From Marinobacter vinifirmus (GTDB lineage: Bacteria > Pseudomonadota > Gammaproteobacteria > Pseudomonadales > Oleiphilaceae), in NCBI RefSeq assembly GCF_002258215.1, contig NZ_NEFY01000007.1, forward strand, positions 1 through 64,000: a DNA stretch of 64,000 nt, written 5' to 3'. A model generated the notes under the pieces. The model saw only the letters and a list, made by a program, of their open reading frames with translations. It had not been told where the DNA came from and made no database searches. A program made the position numbers and the translations under genes. This document shows, one piece after another, positions 50,320 to 60,517 of the stretch; positions within the stretch are counted from its first letter, which is position 1; each line of letters starts with the position of its first letter.

Positions 50320-51556
50320 CCCGGGGCATCGGCAACTCGGGCAGGCCGTTGTCGGTCTCCAGCCCCTGCATCAGCAGCTTGATGCTGGCTTCTTCATGGC
50401 CCATATGGGCGCTCAGGCGGCTCAGTTCCGCCAGGGTTTCACGGCTGCGTTTCAGGCGCAGGCTGGTTTCGAAATATTCCCGGGCCTTGCCCCACAGTTC
50501 GTTGCGCAGGCTCAGGCGGCCCAGTGCCAGCAGCAGTTCCGGATTGTTGGGGCGGTCTTTCAGCCACTGTTCGGCAATGATTAACTGCTCATCCGGCTGG
50601 TGGCCCTCAAGCCGCCCGTAGAGGTTGATCAGCTCGTCGCTCCAGTGGTTACGCAGCACTTTTCTCAGCAGGGTTTCGGCCTGCCCCTCATCGCCCAGAC
50701 GGGCCAGTAACCCCGCGTAGTCCCGGATGGTGTACTCTTCGCGCCGAACGAACCGGGGCAGTTCGTCCCATAGCCGGGTCAGCGGTTCCAGGGTCGCTTC
50801 CGGATCTTCCTTGCGTCGGCGCTCGCAGTCGGCGGCAGCCTGTTCCAGCAGGTTGTGCCATACCTGTCGTTCCAGGTCATCCAGTTCTTTTTCCGTCAGC
50901 ACGCTGCGCTTGCGCAAGTCCGGCAGGAGTTTTGACAATTCCCGCCAGTCTTCCAGCCGCAGGTAGGTGTTCTTCAGCAGCTTGAGCACGAACGGATGGT
51001 GCGGTGCTTCTTTACGCAGGCGCAGCAGGGTGGCTAGGGCCTGTTCCAGCCGGTTGCCCGCCAGCTGCAGCTGGGCCTGGGTCAGGCCGACCGCCAGGCT
51101 GGAGCCGGGGGTGCTTTCAAAGGCCTGGCGCAGTAATTGGTCGACCGAGTCGTGGTCACCGGATTCGAACGAGGCCTGTGCTGCCGCCAGGTAGTTGATC
51201 AGCGGTGTATCGGCATGGTTGGCGGAGCTCACCAGCAGTTTCCTGGCTCGTGGCCAGTTGCCTTCGGCCAGTGCCAGCAGGCCCTTGGTGGTGCGCCGGC
51301 GGGCACGGCGTTCGTTGCCGCGGCTGACCCAGGTGGCCATCAGGCCGGTACCCTGGCGGAACCGCTTCAGCAGGCCGATCAGGAACAGGCTCAGCATCAC
51401 CAGGACAACGATCAGCCCGAGGCCAACCCAGAAATTGGTTTCGATCAGATAGTTGCCGAGGCTGACACGGATATAGCCGAGATCATAGGCCAGCCCCAGA
51501 GACAGCCCGGTGCCCACCAGCAGGGCAATCAGCAGGATCAGCAGTAGGCGGATCAT
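50315..51556 (-). CDS. hemY: HemY-type TPR membrane protein
   Basis: 413 residues. Two N-terminal membrane spans (LLLILLIALLVGTGLSLGLAY and FWVGLGLIVVLVMLSLFLIG) precede a soluble region of tetratricopeptide-like helices, with ALLRLRKEAPHHPFVLKLL and LLLALGRLSLRNELWGKA. It is the proteobacterial HemY of the hemCDXY operon, a putative assembly factor in haem synthesis and not the Gram-positive oxidase of the same name. It overlaps hemX by ATGA and is the last gene of the operon. Confidence 0.9.
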   Translation of the reverse strand: MIRLLLILLIALLVGTGLSLGLAYDLGYIRVSLGNYLIETNFWVGLGLIVVLVMLSLFLIGLLKRFRQGTGLMATWVSRGNERRARRRTTKGLLALAEGNWPRARKLLVSSANHADTPLINYLAAAQASFESGDHDSVDQLLRQAFESTPGSSLAVGLTQAQLQLAGNRLEQALATLLRLRKEAPHHPFVLKLLKNTYLRLEDWRELSKLLPDLRKRSVLTEKELDDLERQVWHNLLEQAAADCERRRKEDPEATLEPLTRLWDELPRFVRREEYTIRDYAGLLARLGDEGQAETLLRKVLRNHWSDELINLYGRLEGHQPDEQLIIAEQWLKDRPNNPELLLALGRLSLRNELWGKAREYFETSLRLKRSRETLAELSRLSAHMGHEEASIKLLMQGLETDNGLPELPMPRA

Positions 51557-52647
51557 GATTCATCGCCTCCGTTGCTGCCGGCAGCGGTGCGTCCTGCCAG
51601 GCGCTCTTTCAGCAGGTCCAGGGACTTGCTGATATCGGGCAGCTGGGGATCCACATTCCGGTCTGCCAGTTCGGTCAACGTGCCGCTGATGCCCTGGATA
51701 GCCGGGTTGGTGTTGTCATACCAGTCTTTGACGGTGCTGATAGCTTTGTTCAGCGCCCGTTCGTACAGCGGTTGGTTGCCCCGCAAGACCGCCATTTCGG
51801 CTTCTTCCAGCATCAGTTGCAGGTTCAGCCGGGCCCAGGCGCTCTGGTCAGGAGACAACAGCGGCTTGACCGGCTCGTCCAGCCGGCGCACCACAACCAC
51901 CTGTTTCATGGTATCGGCGAACCGGTTCCAGCCGCGGGTGAGCATATTGCTGCCGTCTTCCGGGGCCTGGTCGTCTCCGACCATGCTGAACCCGGGCGCT
52001 CGGTCGTGGATCAGGGCCTGGTCGGTCAGGTCATGCAGGCTGGCAATGGCGGCTTCCAGTTTCAGGTACAGGCCGGTGCGGTCGACCCCCTCGATACCTT
52101 TCAGGGACAACACTTCCTTAGCCAGTTGCTGTCGCACCGGGAACACGCCGATGTCGTCAGACTCTGCCAGCACTTCGTCAGCAGACTCCAGGGCCGACAA
52201 GGCACCCTTGATGTCTTTTTCAATCAGCAGGCGCTGGTTGGCAATGCGCAGCAGGTATTCGGCCTCGGCCAGCAGCCAGTCGGTACGGGTGCGGTTCCCC
52301 GCTTCCAGCAGTTCCCGGGCGTTGTGGTCAATCTGGCGCTGCTGGGTGGCAATCAGCTCACGCTGTTCGGCCAGCTTCTGCTCCATGGCCTGCATGCGCT
52401 GGCTCTGCTCGCTGCCCCGGCTGCCGTAGAGGTCTTCCAGCTGGGCGGTATCCTGGCGCAGGTCGGTAATCACCTGCAGGGTGGCCTGGTGGTTGTTCCA
52501 CTGCTGCCAGCTCCACAGGGCCAGTATCAGCGTAATGAGCAGGGCAATACCGGCGACCACCCAGATTGGCCAAAGGCGCGGTTTTTCGGCGGTGTTGTCG
52601 GGCTCGACGGTGGCGGGTAGTTGTTCTGTTGTTTCAGTCACGGGCAT
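51553..52647 (-). CDS. hemX: HemX-type membrane protein (uroporphyrinogen-III C-methyltransferase-like annotation)
   Basis: 364 residues. One membrane span (WVVAGIALLITLILALWSW, ~28-46) follows an acidic cytoplasmic N-terminus. A coiled coil (~65-115, rich in Q, E, R) and a helical domain with LLAEAEYLLRIANQRLLIEKD are typical of HemX. Databases sometimes call it a methyltransferase, but the sequence shows no methyltransferase fold. Its role in haem synthesis is unclear. It lies 10 bases after hemD and overlaps hemY. Confidence 0.9.
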   Translation of the reverse strand: MPVTETTEQLPATVEPDNTAEKPRLWPIWVVAGIALLITLILALWSWQQWNNHQATLQVITDLRQDTAQLEDLYGSRGSEQSQRMQAMEQKLAEQRELIATQQRQIDHNARELLEAGNRTRTDWLLAEAEYLLRIANQRLLIEKDIKGALSALESADEVLAESDDIGVFPVRQQLAKEVLSLKGIEGVDRTGLYLKLEAAIASLHDLTDQALIHDRAPGFSMVGDDQAPEDGSNMLTRGWNRFADTMKQVVVVRRLDEPVKPLLSPDQSAWARLNLQLMLEEAEMAVLRGNQPLYERALNKAISTVKDWYDNTNPAIQGISGTLTELADRNVDPQLPDISKSLDLLKERLAGRTAAGSNGGDES

Positions 52648-52657
52648 CCTTACTTGG

Positions 52658-53473
52658 TTATCCGTTGTTACCGGCCTGCGGCCCGAGCCGCACAGCCACG
52701 CAATTCACCAGTTCCCGGTCGGACAGGCCATCCGGAACCACCGGGTTGCTGAATCCGGCTGCCCTGGCCTGCTCGGCCACCCGGTTGGCCGGGACAACCA
52801 CCAGGGCAGTGTCCAGGGCATGCGGGTATTCCCGGGCCATGTCTTTGAGATTGTTCAGGGTTTCGCCGGACAGGGCGATCACCGCTTCGGGCCGGAACCC
52901 GGTAAAAATCTCGCTTAGCTTATCTGCAGGATAGTACGGCTGGAGGCGTCGGTACAGTGGCAGAACCGTTACCCGGGCTCCCCGTTGCTCCAGGGTCTGG
53001 CGAATCAGCTCCCGACCCTGCTCGCCCCGGGCCAGCAAAACCTTTTCGTGTTCCAGGTGCTGCAGCGACGGGTGCGCCAGCAAGGCTTCGCTGGTCCAGC
53101 CGTCATCCGGCTTCTCGGCCGGCAGCCCTGCTTCGGCAAACGCCGCCGCAGTGCCGGCGCCTACGCCATACCAGTGCACGCCAACCGGTGGCTGCGGCCA
53201 CCACTGATCTACCTCATCCAGCAGCAGCCGTGCGGCATAGGGGCTGACGGCAATGATATGGTGGAAATTATCGAGTTCCTGCAGCAGGCTGCGGCGTTCC
53301 GGGGTTTCCGGCAAGGGTTCGCGAACCACGGTGGGCAATACCCGAACCCGCGCGCCGGCCGCCCGGAAAGCTTCGGCCAGCCTGTCGGCTTCCGGCTCCG
53401 GCCGGCAGATCAGTATCCGCCGGCCAGCAAGTTCCGGTTGAGCCAGGTGGGCTTCAGCTCGGGGTGTGGCCAT
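52658..53473 (-). CDS. hemD: uroporphyrinogen-III synthase
   Basis: 271 residues from the ATG at 53473, which overlaps the hemC end by 20 bases; the long upstream frame runs through hemC and is not real. Recognisable features are [24 protein letters not shown] at the N-terminus, [36 protein letters not shown] and [13 protein letters not shown]. The family is weakly conserved, and context strengthens the call. It cyclises hydroxymethylbilane with inversion of ring D. Confidence 0.93.
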   Translation of the reverse strand: MATPRAEAHLAQPELAGRRILICRPEPEADRLAEAFRAAGARVRVLPTVVREPLPETPERRSLLQELDNFHHIIAVSPYAARLLLDEVDQWWPQPPVGVHWYGVGAGTAAAFAEAGLPAEKPDDGWTSEALLAHPSLQHLEHEKVLLARGEQGRELIRQTLEQRGARVTVLPLYRRLQPYYPADKLSEIFTGFRPEAVIALSGETLNNLKDMAREYPHALDTALVVVPANRVAEQARAAGFSNPVVPDGLSDRELVNCVAVRLGPQAGNNG

Positions 53474-54395
53474 AGACTTCAGCCAGAACCTTGTCGGCAC
53501 CCATGGCCAGCAGCTGTTCTGCCAGTTCCCGGCCCAGGCGTTCACCTTCAGCGCGGGGCGCACGGCCTTCCACCCGGAAAATCCGGGTGCCGTCGACTGC
53601 ACCCACCAGGCCTCGCAGCCAAAGGGTGTTGTCGTCTTCCAGCAGGGCATAGGCCGCAATGGGTACCTGGCAGCCACCTTCCAGCCGGCGGTTCAGGGCG
53701 CGCTCGGCCTTTACCCGGTCTGCGGTGTCGGTATGGTTCAGTGGCTCCAGCAGGCCCAGCAGTTCGTCATCGCTCAGGCGGCATTCGATGCCCAGTGCGC
53801 CCTGGCCGACGGCCGGCAGCGAGACGGTATCCGGCATGCAGTAGCGGATGCGATCGTGGAAACCCAGACGCTTCAGGCCGGAGCTGGCCAGCACGATGGC
53901 GTCGTATTCTCCGGCATCCAGCTTGGCCAGCCGGGTGTTCACGTTGCCTCGCAGCATCTTGATTTCCAGGTCCGGGCGGTTGGCCCTGAGCTGGGTTTCA
54001 CGACGCAGGCTTGAGGTGCCAACCACGGCGCCCTGGGGCAGCTGGTCCAGGTTGTCGTAGTGGTTGCTGACGAAGGCGTCGGTGGGGTCTTCGCGCTCAC
54101 AGATGGCGACCAGCCCCAGGCCTTCCGGGAACTCCATGGGTACGTCTTTCATGGAGTGCACGGCAAGGTCGGCGCGGCCGTCCAGCATGGCTTCTTCCAG
54201 TTCCTTCACAAACAGGCCCTTGCCACCGATCTTGGCCAGGGGAACGTCGAGGATCTTGTCGCCCTGGGTCTTGATCTTGACCAGCTCCACGGTGACGTTG
54301 TCGTGCAGCCGCTCCAGCTCGGATTTGATGAATTCTGCCTGCCACAGCGCCAGTGCGCTGCTACGGGTTGCGATGCGAAGGGTTCGTTTGGACAT
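53454..54395 (-). CDS. hemC: hydroxymethylbilane synthase (porphobilinogen deaminase)
   Basis: 313 residues from the ATG at 54395, nine bases inside the open frame. Blocks are [33 protein letters not shown] (seen as [14 protein letters not shown]), [33 protein letters not shown] and [13 protein letters not shown]. The dipyrromethane cofactor Cys is in [13 protein letters not shown]. It joins four porphobilinogen units. The gene follows algR by 84 bases, the same order as in Pseudomonas. Confidence 0.96.
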   Translation of the reverse strand: MSKRTLRIATRSSALALWQAEFIKSELERLHDNVTVELVKIKTQGDKILDVPLAKIGGKGLFVKELEEAMLDGRADLAVHSMKDVPMEFPEGLGLVAICEREDPTDAFVSNHYDNLDQLPQGAVVGTSSLRRETQLRANRPDLEIKMLRGNVNTRLAKLDAGEYDAIVLASSGLKRLGFHDRIRYCMPDTVSLPAVGQGALGIECRLSDDELLGLLEPLNHTDTADRVKAERALNRRLEGGCQVPIAAYALLEDDNTLWLRGLVGAVDGTRIFRVEGRAPRAEGERLGRELAEQLLAMGADKVLAEVYGHTPS

Positions 54396-54479
54396 GGCAC
54401 TCACTGTCGTTCGGGAAAATGTGCCCCAAGGTTACCTTGTGGCAGTAAAAAAGTCCCGTGGTTGCCCCGGCATACCCCG

Positions 54480-55238
54480 TCAGGGGGAGGGCTGGTGTTC
54501 CTGTAACCACTGGCGCACGTGGCCGGTATGGCGCCGGCTCACCGGCAGTTCCGCAGGCAGCCCTTTCAGCGCAAGGCTATGGTGGCCGTCGCTGCTGCGT
54601 TGCAGCCCACGGATAAAGCGCACGCCCACCAGGGTATTGCGGTGAATGCGCAGCAATTGCTGCGGATAGGCCTGCTCCAGTTCCTTCAGGGTGTAATCGC
54701 ACAGGGTTTCACCCCGGGTATGGTGCAGGGTGACGTACTTCTGGTCGGCTTCGCAGTACAGGATGGTGTCCAGGTCGATCAGCTCGGTACCCCGGTGGGT
54801 GCGAACCGCCAGCTGGCTGGAGTCCTGGCCGGTCTGTCCGGCCAGGCTGCGGCGCTGCACCCGGTTGGTGCGCCCGGCCCGGGCGAGGGTCTGGGCCAGG
54901 GCTTCCTTGCGTACGGGTTTGAGCAGGTAGCCGCAGGCCTGTACGTCAAAGGCCTGGATGGCAAAGTGGTCGTAGGCGGTGCAGAAAATCACCGCGGGCG
55001 GATTGTCCAGCTGGCTGATCTGGCCGGCCGCCTGCATGCCGTCCATGCCGGGCATGCGGATATCCAGCAGCAGGATGTCCGGTTCCAGTGCGGCAATTTT
55101 GTGCAGGGTGTCGCGGCCGTCTGTGGCCTCGCCACACACCCGGTAACCGGGGAGGTCTTCCAGCAGCCTGCGGATCCGTTGCCTGGCCAGGGGCTCGTCG
55201 TCGGCAATCAATATGGTTTGCTGCGGTTGCGAATCCAT
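54480..55238 (-). CDS. algR: LytTR-type response regulator AlgR
   Basis: 252 residues from the ATG at 55238 (GGTGAG just upstream). The receiver domain has the acidic pair ADDEP, the phospho-accepting Asp in DILLLDIRMPGMDG, and the conserved Thr/Lys positions (FCTAYDHFA, LLKPVRKE). The C-terminal LytTR DNA-binding domain holds ILYCEADQKYVTLH and LLRIHRNTLVGVRFI. AlgR controls alginate, type IV pili and other surface traits in Pseudomonas; targets here are unknown. It lies 4 bases after algZ. Confidence 0.92.
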   Translation of the reverse strand: MDSQPQQTILIADDEPLARQRIRRLLEDLPGYRVCGEATDGRDTLHKIAALEPDILLLDIRMPGMDGMQAAGQISQLDNPPAVIFCTAYDHFAIQAFDVQACGYLLKPVRKEALAQTLARAGRTNRVQRRSLAGQTGQDSSQLAVRTHRGTELIDLDTILYCEADQKYVTLHHTRGETLCDYTLKELEQAYPQQLLRIHRNTLVGVRFIRGLQRSSDGHHSLALKGLPAELPVSRRHTGHVRQWLQEHQPSP

Positions 55239-55242
55239 CGTC

Positions 55243-56355
55243 TCACCGTGAAACAAGGCGTTTGTACTGGTTTACCGTCTGCCTGGGCAGCCTCAGTGTA
55301 ACGGTATAAATGTCATTTTGCCGGCTGCGCTTGAGCACGGCGGACTCCCCGAACAGGGCCCGGAGCCGGGCCAGGGTGTTGTCCAGGGCGATGTGGTTGC
55401 CGCTGTGCCGGCTTTCGCCAGCCTCCGGGGCCGGGTTCTGTACCAGCAGATAGACAAACCGATCCTTGGCGGAAACTTCAATCCGCACGGTGCCGCCCTC
55501 CGCCCTGGGTTGTATGCCGTGGTAAATGGCGTTTTCCACCAGGGGTTGCAGGGTTAGCGGCGGGATTGCCTGTTGCTCCAGCCCGGGCTCGATGGCCCAG
55601 TCCAGTGCCAGCCGTTCGCCCAGCCTGAGCCCTTCAATGGCAAGGTAACGCTGGCACAGTTCCAGTTCACGGCTCAGGGGGACCAGCTGTTCGGTGGTTC
55701 TCAGGCTGGCCCGGAACAGTTCGGACAAGTCCAGCACGGCTTCTTCGGCCAGTTCGGGGTGGCTGTCGATCAGGCTGGCGATGGTGTTCATGCTGTTGAA
55801 CAGGAAATGGGGCTGGATGCGGGCCTGCAGGGAGGTGAGCCGGGCCTGCATTTCGGCTTCCTGCTGTTGTTGCCACTGGTGTTGCAGATAGAAGTAGCGC
55901 AGCACCATCAGGGAGATCAGCAGTGCCAGCAGCAGTTTCTTGGCGATGCTTTGCCACAGGATGCCGCCGGGTTGCGGGTTGAGAACCTTGTCGGCAAACA
56001 GGCTGAACGCCAGTACATCGAGCATGACGATGGTGACGATGGCCAGGGTGGCGCCGGCTATGCCCATGTGCGCCAGCCGGGGCCGCAGCAGGCAGATCAG
56101 CGCTGCGCTGGTGAGGGTGGTCCATTGCACAAACAGCGACAGCAGCCCGAAGTAGTTCCAGTCAATCCAGCCCTGTTCCGCCTGGACAATGGATAACACC
56201 AGCACGAACAGTTCGCTGGTGACCAGCATCAGGAACACCGCCCGCACCCGGCACAGATCGGGAACGTAAAAGCTGCCAGGCTGTTGCTTGCCTATGCCAT
56301 GGTCTGGTTTCAGGGGTGTCTCCTTAACTGGGGTCAGAATGCTATACTGCGGCAA
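55243..56355 (-). CDS. algZ: LytS-type sensor histidine kinase AlgZ (FimS)
   Basis: Up to 370 residues. After YVPDLCRVRAVFLMLV there are about four to five membrane spans. A cytoplasmic kinase part follows: LQARIQPHFLFNSMNTIASLI (phospho-accepting His in QPHFLFN) and PPLTLQPLVENAIYHGI (ATP-binding N-box). It phosphorylates AlgR, encoded directly downstream. The listed start is a TTG with no good ribosome binding site. A CTG at 56313 has AAGGAG 6 bases upstream and may be the true start, since no ATG or GTG suits. It is divergent from argH. Confidence 0.9.
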   Translation of the reverse strand: MPQYSILTPVKETPLKPDHGIGKQQPGSFYVPDLCRVRAVFLMLVTSELFVLVLSIVQAEQGWIDWNYFGLLSLFVQWTTLTSAALICLLRPRLAHMGIAGATLAIVTIVMLDVLAFSLFADKVLNPQPGGILWQSIAKKLLLALLISLMVLRYFYLQHQWQQQQEAEMQARLTSLQARIQPHFLFNSMNTIASLIDSHPELAEEAVLDLSELFRASLRTTEQLVPLSRELELCQRYLAIEGLRLGERLALDWAIEPGLEQQAIPPLTLQPLVENAIYHGIQPRAEGGTVRIEVSAKDRFVYLLVQNPAPEAGESRHSGNHIALDNTLARLRALFGESAVLKRSRQNDIYTVTLRLPRQTVNQYKRLVSR

Positions 56356-56414
56356 CTTTTTACCGATTCACTGCCGGCACGATGATGCCGGGCTGTCAGC
56401 AGGAAAGATAGACC

Positions 56415-57824
56415 ATGACGGATCAGAAGAAATCTGACCAGGCCACATCCTCCGAAAAACCCTGGGGTGGCCGTTTCAGCGAGCCTACCGATGCCTTTGT
56501 TGAGCGCTTTACCGCGTCAGTCGGTTTTGACCAGCGCCTGTACCACCATGATATTACCGGCTCTATCGCCCATGCCACCATGCTGGCCAAGGTGGGTGTG
56601 CTCACCGACGCCGAGCGGGACCAGATCATCGAAGGCCTGAAAGGCGTGAAGGAAGACATCGAAGCCGGTCGCTTCGAGTGGTCCGTCAGCCTGGAAGACG
56701 TGCACATGAACATCGAAGCCCGGCTGACCGATCGCATCGGCATCACCGGCAAGAAGCTGCACACCGGTCGCAGCCGTAACGACCAGGTCGCTACCGACAT
56801 TCGCCTGTACCTGCGCGATGAAATCGACGTGATCGCCGAAGAGCTGGCTCGCCTGCAGGCCGGCCTGCTGGACCTGGCGGAGCGCGAAGCCGACACCATC
56901 ATGCCCGGCTTTACCCACCTGCAGACTGCACAGCCGGTTACCTTCGGCCACCATTTGCTGGCCTGGTACGAAATGTTGGTACGCGATGCCGATCGTCTGC
57001 AGGATTGTCGCAAGCGGGTGAATGTGATGCCCCTGGGCGCCGCTGCCCTGGCTGGTACCACCTACCCGATCGACCGTAACCTGACCGCCGAGCTGCTGGG
57101 CTTTGACCGGCCGACTGAAAACAGCCTGGATTCCGTCTCTGACCGGGACTTCGCCATCGAATTCTGCAGTTTCGCTGCGCTGCTGATGACTCATCTGTCC
57201 CGGTTCAGTGAAGAGCTTGTGCTTTGGACTTCCGCCCAGTTCGATTTTATCGACCTGCCGGATCGTTTCTGCACCGGTTCTTCCATCATGCCCCAGAAGA
57301 AAAACCCGGACGTACCGGAACTGGTGCGAGGTAAGACCGGCCGGGTGAACGGCCACCTGATCAGCCTGCTGACCCTGATGAAGAGCCAGCCGCTGGCCTA
57401 CAACAAGGACAACCAGGAAGACAAAGAGCCGCTGTTCGACACCGTCGATACCATCAAGGGCTGCCTGAAGGCCTATGCCGACATGATCCCGGCCATCAAG
57501 GCCAAGGCGGACAACATGCGGGTGGCGGCCAAGCGGGGTTTCTCCACCGCCACGGATCTCGCCGATTACCTGGTCAAAAAAGGCGTGCCGTTCCGGGATG
57601 CCCACGAGATTGTCGGCAAGTCTGTCGCCTTTGGCGTGGCTGAAAGTCGTGACTTGTCCGAGATGACCCTGGAAGAACTGCAGCAGTTCTCTGACGTGAT
57701 TGGCGAGGACGTGTTTGACGTGCTGACCCTGGAAGGTTCCGTGCAGGCCCGTGATCACCTGGGTGGCACCGCGCCGAACCAGGTTCGTGCCGCCGTAGCC
57801 CGGGCCCGCGCCGCCCTGAAGTAA
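56415..57824 (+). CDS. argH: argininosuccinate lyase
   Basis: 469 residues of the fumarase/aspartase superfamily. Blocks are [53 protein letters not shown] and the signature [15 protein letters not shown] with its catalytic Ser. It cleaves argininosuccinate to arginine and fumarate in the cytoplasm. AGGAAAG precedes the ATG, and a TATACT -10-like box lies at 56,343-56,348. The divergent neighbour algZ is the classical Pseudomonas arrangement. Confidence 0.96.
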   Translation: MTDQKKSDQATSSEKPWGGRFSEPTDAFVERFTASVGFDQRLYHHDITGSIAHATMLAKVGVLTDAERDQIIEGLKGVKEDIEAGRFEWSVSLEDVHMNIEARLTDRIGITGKKLHTGRSRNDQVATDIRLYLRDEIDVIAEELARLQAGLLDLAEREADTIMPGFTHLQTAQPVTFGHHLLAWYEMLVRDADRLQDCRKRVNVMPLGAAALAGTTYPIDRNLTAELLGFDRPTENSLDSVSDRDFAIEFCSFAALLMTHLSRFSEELVLWTSAQFDFIDLPDRFCTGSSIMPQKKNPDVPELVRGKTGRVNGHLISLLTLMKSQPLAYNKDNQEDKEPLFDTVDTIKGCLKAYADMIPAIKAKADNMRVAAKRGFSTATDLADYLVKKGVPFRDAHEIVGKSVAFGVAESRDLSEMTLEELQQFSDVIGEDVFDVLTLEGSVQARDHLGGTAPNQVRAAVARARAALK

Positions 57825-57839
57825 TCCTGCCCTGATCAT

Positions 57840-57872
57840 CCGCCGGCACTGTGGTGACCCCTGTGCCGGCGG
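57840..57872. terminator. hairpin between argH and the GGDEF-EAL gene
   Basis: CCGCCGGCAC and GTGCCGGCGG form a perfect 10-bp stem around a 13-base loop, between two convergent stop codons. No T-run follows on either strand, so it may act with Rho or only protect 3' ends. Confidence 0.45.
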
Positions 57873-57875
57873 AAC

Positions 57876-60320
57876 TCAGCCTCCGATACGCCCGGTACTC
57901 AGCTCCACCACCGCCGGTTTCAGTTGTTCCAGTGGTTGGGGTTCTGCCAGCCGGAAGCCCTGGCCGAAGTGAATTCCCAGTGTGCGTACCTTGCGCAAGG
58001 TTTCATCGTTTTCGATGAAGGTGGCTACGGTTTCCTTGCCGGCAGCCTCGGCAATGCGGTGCAGGGCATCCACCATAATTTGTTGTACCGGATCTTTTTC
58101 CAGGTGCTTCATCACCCGCTGATCCAGCTTGATGATGTCGACCGGCAGGTTGGCGGCCAGGCTGTAACTTTCCACCGAAGCACCGGCCCCTTCCAGGGCG
58201 ACCCGGAAGCCGGCCCGGTGCAGTGCATCGCACAGCACCGCTACTTCATCCGGATACTGGGTGGCATGGGCCTCCCGTATTTCCAGGCAGAAACACTCCG
58301 GCTTGTAGGCCAGCGGCGCCACTGCCTGTTCCATGAATTCCGCAAAACTGTCATCCAGGATGCTGGCCAGCGACAAGTTGAAACCGCAGTACTTCAGCCG
58401 CGGCTCCAGCAGTGGATGCCGGTCCAGCCAGTCGAGGGTCTGGCGGATGACCTGCCGGTCCAGGCGTTTTACCAGGTCAAAGCGTTCGGCGATGGGCAGG
58501 AACTGGTTCGGTGTCAGTGGCGTGTCGTCAGGGTTGGCACCCGGAACCCGGCACAGGATTTCAATGTGGTCGCCCCAGGTTACGCTGGCCACCGGTTTCA
58601 TGGACTGGAATTCCAGCAGCAGGTGGTTGTTGTCGAGGGCGTTGCGAAGCTGCTCCAGTTGCTGGTCGGAACTTCCCGCCGGTTGTTCACCATGCCTGGC
58701 GTGGGCCGCGTGAATCCGGTTGCGTCCGGAGATCTTGGCGGTGTGGCACAGGTTTGCGGCCTGGCTCAGCAGCTGTTCCGGTTGTTCCGGCTGCTCGCCG
58801 CCCAGAATCAACAGCCCGCCGCTGGCGGTGGTTTGCAGTTGCTGGCCCTGCCAGTCGAACTGGAAGCGGGCTATCTGCTCGCGGATTTCATCCGCCAGTT
58901 TGCGCACCCTGGGTTCCGGGCAGTTCTCGATGTACAGCGCAAAGGTATCGCCGGCCAGCCGGGCGAGGGCATCCCGTTGCCGGACCCGCAACCCCAGCGT
59001 GGCCGCCAGCTCCCTCAGATAACGGTCGCAGGCGCCGCTGCCGGTGTTTTCCTGGCATTGCTCGAAGTTGTCCAGGTCCAGCAACAGAAGGCTGTCGGTG
59101 AACTGGCGCCGGTGCTGGTGGGTAAGGGCCCGTTCCAGGTGTTCGAGAAACGCGCGACGGTTAAGCAGGCCGGTGACCGGGTCAAACTGGGTGCGCCGGT
59201 CATCGTCCAGGTTGCGTTTCAGGCGGTCACTGATATCCCTCGCCACATGAGTTGCGCCAACCACTTCGTTATGGGGACCGCGCAGGCTCTGGAAATGGAA
59301 TTCGTACACCGGAAAGCCTTCGCCCTGACGGTTCAGCGGCATCTCCGCAACAAAGCTGTCCCGCTCCAGTGCCCGTTGCCACAGGCGTTCGATCAGCCGA
59401 CGCTCATTCGGGAAGTCGCCCAGCAATTTGCTGAGGTTGTCGCCGACAGAAGGGGCCAGTCCGAAGGCTTTATAAAACTGGCGGGCCCAGGGCTTATTGA
59501 AGTGCAGCAGGTCCAGCCGGGTATTCACAGCCAGTACCAGGTCTTCGGTGGCGTCGCCGGTGGCTTCCAGAATGCTCTGCACCCGTTGTTTTTCGTCATC
59601 GTGGCGCATGGCTTCGCTGTGATTGACGATGACGCCCCCCAGCCGCTGCGGTTCCCGACTGTCGCCAAGAGGGCCGCCGGCGAGGGTGACGGTTTGCTGG
59701 CTCTGTTTGCCGGTGAGGATGGACAGGTCAATCCGGAACGGCTTGCCGGTGCGGATGCTGCGGCGGAACAGGGCCCGAACCCGGTTCTGGCCGGCCTGGC
59801 AGTAGAACAGGGCCTGCTCGGGCGTCAGCCCGGTGCCGGGCTGCAGTTCCAGTAACCGGTAAACGCCTTCGGTCCAGCCGATCTCGTTGCTGGCGATATT
59901 CAGTTCCCACAGGCCGAAGCCGGCGCTCTGCTCCGCCAGTGTCAACAGGCTGCTGTCCATGGCGATGCTGTCCCGCAGCGTAATCGCGGCGCTGGCGGCC
60001 TGGTCGGAATCCCGCATTTCGGTGTGCAGGCCCAGCCGGGCCGTGAAAAAGAATCCCTCCTTGTGGCGGAAGGTCACCAGGACTTTCTGGCCGTCATTCA
60101 GCCGGTGCCGGTTGGCCGGTGCAAAGGGGTCGTCCTGGCGCGAGGCGAGAATCTGTTGCACCGGCTTGCCGATCAGTTCCGCCGGTTCGTAGCCGAACAT
60201 GGTATCGGTATGGCGATCGGCCCGGATAACCCGGCCGGTGTCATCGATCTGTACCAGCGTAGGCGGAATGGCGGGGCCCAGCGGGTCCTGGCGATAGCGT
60301 TGGATCAGGAATTCTTTCAC
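57876..60320 (-). CDS. PAS-GGDEF-EAL protein with degenerate catalytic motifs (probable c-di-GMP receptor or regulator)
   Basis: 814 residues. PAS-like domains occur at ~20-110, ~125-235 and ~250-370. The GGDEF-like domain (~385-550) begins DPVTGLLNRRAFLEHLERAL, but its active loop is LAGDTFAL instead of GGDEF. The EAL-like domain (~565-805) has LLLEFQSMKPV in place of EAL, EGAGAS where DDFGTG is expected, and TVATFIEN where the catalytic Glu of AEGVE should be. Some ligand residues remain (FNLSLASI, IIKLDQR). Both enzymatic activities are therefore probably lost. Proteins such as FimX and LapD use degenerate domains to bind c-di-GMP. The gene converges with argH and is divergent from lptM-lysA. 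Confidence 0.88.
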   Translation of the reverse strand: MKEFLIQRYRQDPLGPAIPPTLVQIDDTGRVIRADRHTDTMFGYEPAELIGKPVQQILASRQDDPFAPANRHRLNDGQKVLVTFRHKEGFFFTARLGLHTEMRDSDQAASAAITLRDSIAMDSSLLTLAEQSAGFGLWELNIASNEIGWTEGVYRLLELQPGTGLTPEQALFYCQAGQNRVRALFRRSIRTGKPFRIDLSILTGKQSQQTVTLAGGPLGDSREPQRLGGVIVNHSEAMRHDDEKQRVQSILEATGDATEDLVLAVNTRLDLLHFNKPWARQFYKAFGLAPSVGDNLSKLLGDFPNERRLIERLWQRALERDSFVAEMPLNRQGEGFPVYEFHFQSLRGPHNEVVGATHVARDISDRLKRNLDDDRRTQFDPVTGLLNRRAFLEHLERALTHQHRRQFTDSLLLLDLDNFEQCQENTGSGACDRYLRELAATLGLRVRQRDALARLAGDTFALYIENCPEPRVRKLADEIREQIARFQFDWQGQQLQTTASGGLLILGGEQPEQPEQLLSQAANLCHTAKISGRNRIHAAHARHGEQPAGSSDQQLEQLRNALDNNHLLLEFQSMKPVASVTWGDHIEILCRVPGANPDDTPLTPNQFLPIAERFDLVKRLDRQVIRQTLDWLDRHPLLEPRLKYCGFNLSLASILDDSFAEFMEQAVAPLAYKPECFCLEIREAHATQYPDEVAVLCDALHRAGFRVALEGAGASVESYSLAANLPVDIIKLDQRVMKHLEKDPVQQIMVDALHRIAEAAGKETVATFIENDETLRKVRTLGIHFGQGFRLAEPQPLEQLKPAVVELSTGRIGG

Positions 60321-60517
60321 AGCGGTTGTCCCTTGCGGGTCTCCGGATTGTCGTTATGGCTGTAAATGACAGAATGGCTCCCATGATACTGGCTCTTCAC
60401 CCGAAAAGAAGTGGATGGCGTCCCGGTTATCGGATTGCCCCGGGCGGAGCCGGTTCCCTCGCCGTAAAGGCCGGGTGTCGGGTATACTTCGCCCATTATT
60501 CACTCAGGGGATTGGGT

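Noticed and set aside
57924..59855. 643-codon open frame opposite the GGDEF-EAL gene
   Set aside because: Shadow frame caused by high GC. The minus-strand protein has clear domain order, while this one has none.
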